A stretch of DNA of 64,000 nucleotides, from positions 28,740,640 to 28,804,639 of the forward strand of contig NC_058342.1 in assembly GCF_905475395.1 (NCBI RefSeq), given 5' to 3'. The stretch is from Chrysoperla carnea. Lineage: Eukaryota > Arthropoda > Insecta > Neuroptera > Chrysopidae. The notes under the pieces are model-generated. The model saw only the letters and a program-made list of their open reading frames with translations, was not told the origin of the DNA and did no database searches. Numbering within the stretch: position 1 is the first letter of the stretch; each line of letters starts with the position of its first letter. A program made the translations under genes and the position numbers. Below are positions 59,364-64,000 of this stretch, in pieces.

Positions 59364-59436
59364 GCCCGGGTAGCTCAGTCGGTAGAGCATTGGACTTTTA
59401 ATCCAAGGGTCCAGGGTTCAAGTCCCTGCTCGGGCG
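59364..59436 (+). tRNA. tRNA-Lys (UUU), plus-strand array
   Basis: Full 73-nt consensus gene with the complete D loop AGTCGGTAG. It is followed by GATAGCTTTTTTCAT as terminator. It is the first gene of the plus-strand array and the only intact one before three shortened copies. Confidence 0.95.
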
Positions 59437-59528
59437 ATAGCTTTTTTCATATTTAGAAACAACATATTTTAATCATTATGATAAAATCTCCTTCTGCTTG
59501 ACATATACGATTCCACAAGAAAATGTAA

Positions 59529-59600
59529 GCCCGGGTAGCTCAGTCGTAGAGCATTGGACTTTTAATCCAAGGGTCCAGGGTTCAAGTCCCTGCTCGGGCG
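59529..59600 (+). tRNA. tRNA-Lys (UUU), one D-loop base missing
   Basis: 72 nt. The D loop is AGTCGTAG, so one of the G18-G19 pair is absent. All stems and the CTTTTAA loop are intact. A T6 terminator follows. It could still fold, but tertiary D-T loop contact should be weaker. Confidence 0.75.
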
Positions 59601-59692
59601 GTATCTTTTTTCATATTAAGAAACAACATATTTTAATCATTATGACAAAATCTTCTTCTGCTTCACATATACGATTCTACAAGAAAATGTAA

Positions 59693-59764
59693 GCCCGGGT
59701 AGCTCAGTCGTAGAGCATTGGACTTTTAATCCAAGGGTCCAGGGTTCAAGTCCCTGCTCGGGCG
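59693..59764 (+). tRNA. tRNA-Lys (UUU), one D-loop base missing
   Basis: 72 nt and identical to the copy at 59529, with an almost identical spacer. This points to very recent tandem amplification of the 164-bp unit. Confidence 0.75.
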
Positions 59765-59856
59765 ATAACTTTTTTCATATTAAGAAACAACATATTTTAA
59801 TCATTATGATAAAATCTCCTTTTGCTTGACATATACGATTCTACAAGAAAATGTAA

Positions 59857-59928
59857 GCCCGGGTAGCTCAGTCGTAGAGCATTGGACTTTTAATCCAAGG
59901 GTCCAGGGTTCAAGTCCCTGTTCGGGCG
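59857..59928 (+). tRNA. tRNA-Lys (UUU), one D-loop base missing
   Basis: The D-loop deletion is as in its neighbours, with in addition a TTCGGGC acceptor 3' strand (G-U pair at 7-66). It ends TTCGGGCGTTAAC, the same as the minus-strand copy at 45480, which is its likely counterpart. Confidence 0.72.
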
Positions 59929-60020
59929 TTAACCTTTTTCATCTTTAAAAGTAACTTATTTTAGTATCTTCGTTAAATATCTCTTCTGGAAAATATATAC
60001 AAAGTTAATATAAAATGTAA

Positions 60021-60093
60021 GCCCGGGTAGCTCAGTCGGTAGAGCATTGGACTTTTAATCCAAGGGTCTAGGGTTCAAGTCCCTGCTCGGGCG
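60021..60093 (+). tRNA. tRNA-Lys (UUU)
   Basis: 73 nt with an intact D loop. One base (GTCTAGGG for GTCCAGGG) lowers T-stem pairing at its outer edge by at most one pair. Its upstream spacer equals the one between the minus-strand copies at 45314 and 45480. Confidence 0.88.
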
Positions 60094-60184
60094 ATATATT
60101 TTGAATGTTTAAAAATAAAATATTTTAGTATCATCGTAAACTATTCTTTCTGGTTGATGTATACAAAGTTGCCATAAAATATAA

Positions 60185-60210
60185 GCCCGGGTAGCTCAGT
60201 CGGTAGAGCA
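60185..60210 (+). pseudogene. Truncated tRNA-Lys (acceptor and D arm only)
   Basis: GCCCGGGTAGCTCAGTCGGT and AGAGCA are intact, then the sequence changes abruptly to unrelated AT-rich DNA. The break marks the end of the plus-strand array, on the 164-bp period. Confidence 0.9.
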
Positions 60211-60800
60211 ATATGTTTCAAGCAAGTCCCTAAAGTTTTTGAGCCCAAAATCTCCATTTCTTGTACTATGAGTACTTTATGAGTATATTGGTGCATTTAA
60301 TTTTAGTAGGTACAAATTTTGATGAATATTTTTCGATGTACGCCACTAAAAATATGTGTAATAATGTGTGTAATACAAATTATGACAGGCTTATCAAATG
60401 CATTAAGTCTTAATAACCATATCTTATGCAATATGGGTGGCCTCAATTTAACTAACGTTTGTTTTTGTATATTCATAATATTATATTTGTTAATTTTATT
60501 TAGTGGATATTCAAATTTAAAAACAAAAAACGTCCTCATCTCGTATAGTTTAAGAGTAATTATTCTAAAAATATAGTAATTAATAATTTTGCTGTATCAT
60601 TTTTAAAACCCTCATCACATAATAAATCTACTAACTTTATTTTATTTAATAACGTAAAGATATTATTTTTAAAGTTTTGAAAATTGTATGTGATTTTTAT
60701 AAAGGTTCGTGAAAGTTTAAAATATTTGAAGTTACGAATAGAGAAGCCAAAATCGTACCCCTCAACTTTAAAGAGTCAATACATTTTTCTGATTTATCAT

Positions 60801-60956
60801 ACCATGTACATTGTATATGTGAAATATATCAAGGAATACAAAGTTTAGTCCCAAGTTTGTAACGCTTAAAAATATTGATGCTACCAACAAAATTTTGGTA
60901 TAGGTGTTCATGAAATCTTCTAATTAGTATATTTTCGGTTGCCCGTCTGTTATTAT
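60801..60956 (+). mobile_element. Family A 5' fragment, A17
   Basis: TACCATGTACATTGTATATG, AAGTTTAGTCCCAAGTTTG, TGATGCTACCAACAAAATTT and GGTATAGGTGTTCATGAAAT are well kept. It stops in the microsatellite zone (GGTTGCCCGTCTGTTA). Confidence 0.7.
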
Positions 60957-60965
60957 AACTAATAA

Positions 60966-61430
60966 GTTTTTAAAATTTGAAAAGTATGACCCTAATTTAG
61001 TAGGATTACACACTTGGTTCATCAAAATTGGATAAAATTTGGATATGATAGAATAATATTAAACTTTTTGGATTTTGATTATGTCATTAAGTTAAAAAAT
61101 TCCATTTTTTCGATAACACAGACTAATTTTATCCGACCTTATTGGAATTTTTTTGAAACCCACTAATTTTGGGTCAAACTGTTCAGCTATGATGTCAGAT
61201 TTTCGCTACCTATCACTTATGTGCTTAATTTTGGGACCAAGACTCCACATTCTTGAAATCTATTATAGCTAGGTTAATTTTTATCATAAATTTGAAAATA
61301 ATGACCCAAATTTAGTAGGATTAAATACTTGGATTATCAAAATTGGATAAAATTTGGATGTGATAGATCAAAATTAAACTTTTGGACTTTTATGTCGTCA
61401 TTAAATTATTATTTGAAATTCGGATTTATT
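60966..61430 (+). repeat. Family H tandem repeat, about 320-bp period
   Basis: AAATTTAGTAGGATTA.A.AC then TTGG..(C/T)ATCAAAATTGG occurs near 60991 and 61312, with the same TTTGGAT(A/G)TGATAGA sequel. One full and one partial unit are present. The single copy at 18046-18378 in Pax intron 4 has the same content, so the family is dispersed. Confidence 0.7.
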
Positions 61431-62505
61431 TTCTGTAAACACAAATAATTAATTAAGTAGTGTAAATTATAAGGGTATTAGTGTGATACAGCAAATTTGA
61501 TAATTACAATTTAAAGTTTTAATTAATCATAATAAATGCACATAAGTATAAATCAATTGGAGTTTTAAAAGGATTTCACGATTTGCTTTTTATCAACAGC
61601 GAACATTTTTTGAAAAAAAATAAAAATAAATAAGTCGAAAATAAAAAGGTGAATATCGTAATAGAGAACTACTGGTTTTTACCTGCGATTTATTCATATC
61701 GATGTATATTGTTGAACGTACTCGCGTAATATGATCGCTAAGGGTATGCGAAATAGTCCACGACTCTGACATTACACAATTAAGTTTAGTAAGAGTTTAC
61801 GAGCGTTTATAACCAGTATTCGTCAAAAAATGGTAATAATCCCGACAAAATCCGTCATTGAGTATGCTTAATTTTCGCATGGAAAATTTATGCAAGGTTT
61901 CGTTTAAAACATGCTCATGAACGTAAAAGTGCAAAATTGCCGGTGGATAATCTCGTAGGATATTGGTTACTCTAGTTAAAAAAATAATTGGTTCAAATAA
62001 ATAATTTTGACCGAATTGCTTCGGAAAATTGGGGTCAAATTAACAAAAAATATTCTTAGGCATTTTTCTCTAAGCCTTCCAGTTTTCGAGTAAAAAATTC
62101 GTAAAATTTGAAAAAATAGGAATTTTTACTAATTTTATTCCTCAAAAACTGTATGAAAAGATTAGATTTTTAATATGTAAAAAATTTTGGCGATAAAGGA
62201 GCTGTTATGACTAATTTGCAATTCTTTACTTATTAATGTTATAAAAAATGTCAAATTAAAATTATTGAAAAACACTAATTAATTAAACTTAATGTAAAAT
62301 TGTGAAAATGTAATTAAAAAAATTGTGAAAATGTAAACTTAATGTAATTAAAAATTGTAAAAATAAGAAATCAAATTGCACAAATATTATTTTTTAAATG
62401 TAAATTATCATAATTATTTATTTAAATTTGTGATACAATAATATTAAATTTTCAATGCAAGTCATAAATGCAATCCATACAATTCTATAATTAAAGTAGT
62501 GTATC

Positions 62506-62519
62506 GTTACCATGGAAAC
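62506..62519. promoter_or_regulatory. RFX X-box motif
   Basis: GTTACCATGGAAAC fits the RFX consensus RYYNYY-N2-RRNRAC at every position. In animals such boxes often lie just upstream of genes for cilia. The local sequence (ACGCGCGGTGCG at 62536-62547) is GC-richer than its surroundings, which fits a promoter. No gene is proven next to it. Confidence 0.4.
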
Positions 62520-62904
62520 GCCTTCAATAAAACTAACGCGCGGTGCGAATAAATGTTTTCAATGCCTATTATGGACGAAATTATGGCTAAAAATTATATA
62601 CTAGTGATTTCTTTTAAGTTCTTTTAATAATATCAAATTCTAATTTTATATTTCAAGGACATTTTTTATATAATATTCTTAGAGTTTGTAAATAAATCTC
62701 AATTTCATTAAAAAATTCTTATTATTTAAGTTTTTTTTTTTTTTTTTTTGAAATGAAACTAATAACAATAATTATTTTTAATTACTCACTCATTTACTTA
62801 TCAATTATTAATCTTATATTTAATTAAAATAAATAATTTTATGTTTTGTGATAACGAAAATATTATTTAAATTGATTAGCTTGTGCGCAAGATGGGTATC
62901 TTTT

Positions 62905-63063
62905 TACATTAGCATATTTTATCAGTTGGGTTTAATTTATATCTATATACAAGGTGTTCTGTTATTGACTGCAGATCGTTGGCCTGAAAAAAAAGCTCAT
63001 AAAGACAAAGGGAAAAGTTATTTACCAATTTTCGATCTGAAGCCTACTTTGCGAGATAATTAG
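62905..63063 (+). CDS. Possible terminal exon of an unrecognised gene
   Basis: The frame ends QGVLLLTADRWPEKKAHKDK then GKSYLPIFDLKPTLRDN and TAG at 63061. It is charged and non-repetitive, unlike most frames here, and AATAAA follows 3 bp after the stop. An acceptor-like TTTTTACATTAG ends near 62909 and another (TATTGACTGCAG) near 62971. I do not recognise the protein. Earlier exons would lie upstream, possibly near the X-box, but I could not join them in frame. It may be chance. Confidence 0.25.
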   Translation, partial: YISIFYQLGLIYIYIQGVLLLTADRWPEKKAHKDKGKSYLPIFDLKPTLRDN

Positions 63064-63389
63064 CCAAATAAATTAATATAATATTAATACAAGGTAATTA
63101 AAGCAACTGGTTATCGAATGATAGTCTGTGAATGGACAAATTTATCAATTTTTGCCATATCTGTAGCGCCCAAATTAGGCCTCAGATCCAATTTGGAAAA
63201 GAGATTTTTTGTTGCTCTTGATGAGCTTATTTTGTTAAGCCAGGTATCTGAAGTCAATAACAGAACGCCGTGTATATAATAATGGAAGTTAACTGATCAA
63301 TCAACGCACACTTGAAACCGCTGGGTCTAGAATTCTGAAATTTTGTTAAAAAGGATTTTCGGAAAATTAATCCCTCAAGCAGTTAAAAT

Positions 63390-63700
63390 AAGAGTTGGAA
63401 GTTTGTATGAAACTTGGTCAATTTTGAAGATACAAATGTAAAAAATGATATATGAGTATGGCTCACTACAAAAGTTTCCGGTATTACTATTTACAAAAAA
63501 TTCATTCGTCAAGGGGGTGAAAGTTTATATGAAACTATAAATGTCTTTTTTAAAGTTGAAGAAATATAAAACTTGATATATGAGCTTATGGTTTGAGACA
63601 AAAGTTTATTTTACTTTTTTCATAAAAATTCATTCTTTAAGAGGGTCAAATTGAAAATGAGAGTTTATATGAAACTCTGTAATTTTGGTGGTGAAAAGGG
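63390..63700. repeat. Tandem repeat, 130-145-bp unit, 3 partial copies
   Basis: GTTTGTATGAAACTTGGTCA (63402), GTTTATATGAAACTATAAAT (63523) and GTTTATATGAAACTCTGTAA (63662) start successive diverged units. Two also contain AAATTCATTC(G/T)T.AAG.GGGT and TGATATATGAG. Its continuation past 63700 is satellite-like AT-rich sequence to the window end. Confidence 0.6.
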
Positions 63701-64000
63701 GATCATAGTTTGTATGAAAATTGGTCATTTTTGACTTAACAACTAAATCGATTTTAAAAATTATTTCACCTATGATGAGTTACAATTGGATCAAAATTAC
63801 CTTATATACTGAGTTTTATCGAAACTGGGGATTAAAAAAATTTCTCGATTTTTTGCAATTTTTTTAAAGGTACCCCTTTGAAAAAATCGAGAAAAACGAA
63901 AAAAAAAATTTTGTTTTGGAATTTGATTAAACTCCAAATAGGTGGATGGGGTAATTTTGATCCAAAAATTATAAAAATCAGGTTAATTTAATGCTTGGAT

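Larger units (their letters stand above)
60211..62505. other. Gene-free stretch with family A and H repeats
   Basis: Apart from the two repeats listed separately, it is AT-rich sequence. A short two-strand open frame at 60303-60576 has no recognisable similarity. Confidence 0.5.

Noticed and set aside
59498-59692. 64-aa open frame
   Set aside because: It runs across two tRNA-Lys genes and their spacer.
44869-60210. A SINE origin for the tRNA-Lys copies
   Set aside because: The copies have complete 3' acceptor strands, Pol III terminators and a fixed 164-bp tandem period. There are no A-rich tails and no target-site duplications, so tandem gene amplification fits better.
14250-60956. A CRISPR array or bacterial island
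   Set aside because: The repeated blocks are long, diverged, dispersed and on both strands, in a window with spliced animal genes.

Overview
This is an AT-rich, intron-bearing, repeat-laden eukaryotic nuclear window, most likely from an insect. The strongest clues are a Pax3/7 gene with a Paired-type serine-50 homeodomain, a five-exon spermidine synthase, animal-type nuclear tRNAs, and dense short non-autonomous transposons. I cannot name the species.

Layout: about 1-10.6 kb holds no gene I can support, only decayed repeats. A complete spermidine synthase gene lies on the plus strand (10642-13120, 288 aa). Convergent to it, on the minus strand, a Pax3/7 (paired-like) gene runs from 34763 down to 16866 in five coding exons (627 aa). 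Every splice junction keeps frame. Its large introns carry two nested tRNA-Ala(AGC) genes, MITEs and rolling-circle-like repeats, and a tRNA-derived SINE sits just past its stop codon.

From about 35 to 45 kb there is no host gene. I see fold-back elements, a second SINE copy with clear target-site duplications, and a relic of a hAT transposase. From 44.9 to 60.2 kb the main feature is a dispersed cluster of 19 tRNA-Lys(UUU) loci: 10 full-length, 4 lacking one D-loop base, 5 degenerate or damaged and 2 truncated pieces (two of the damaged ones overlap in class with the degenerate set; each is listed separately). They sit in tandem arrays of about 164-bp units. Most blocks are on the minus strand and one is on the plus strand, and shared spacers show that blocks were copied directly and in inverted orientation.

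The commonest repeat is a 300-600 bp family, called family A here, with a GTCT microsatellite, constant ends and exchangeable 3' modules. It resembles the DINE/HINE (non-autonomous Helentron) type of other insects, with about 17 copies. The last 4 kb has a perfect RFX X-box motif and a possible terminal exon of an unrecognised gene, then satellite-like repeats to the window end. The two protein genes have unrelated jobs (polyamine synthesis and segmentation/neural transcription control), and nothing suggests they work together.
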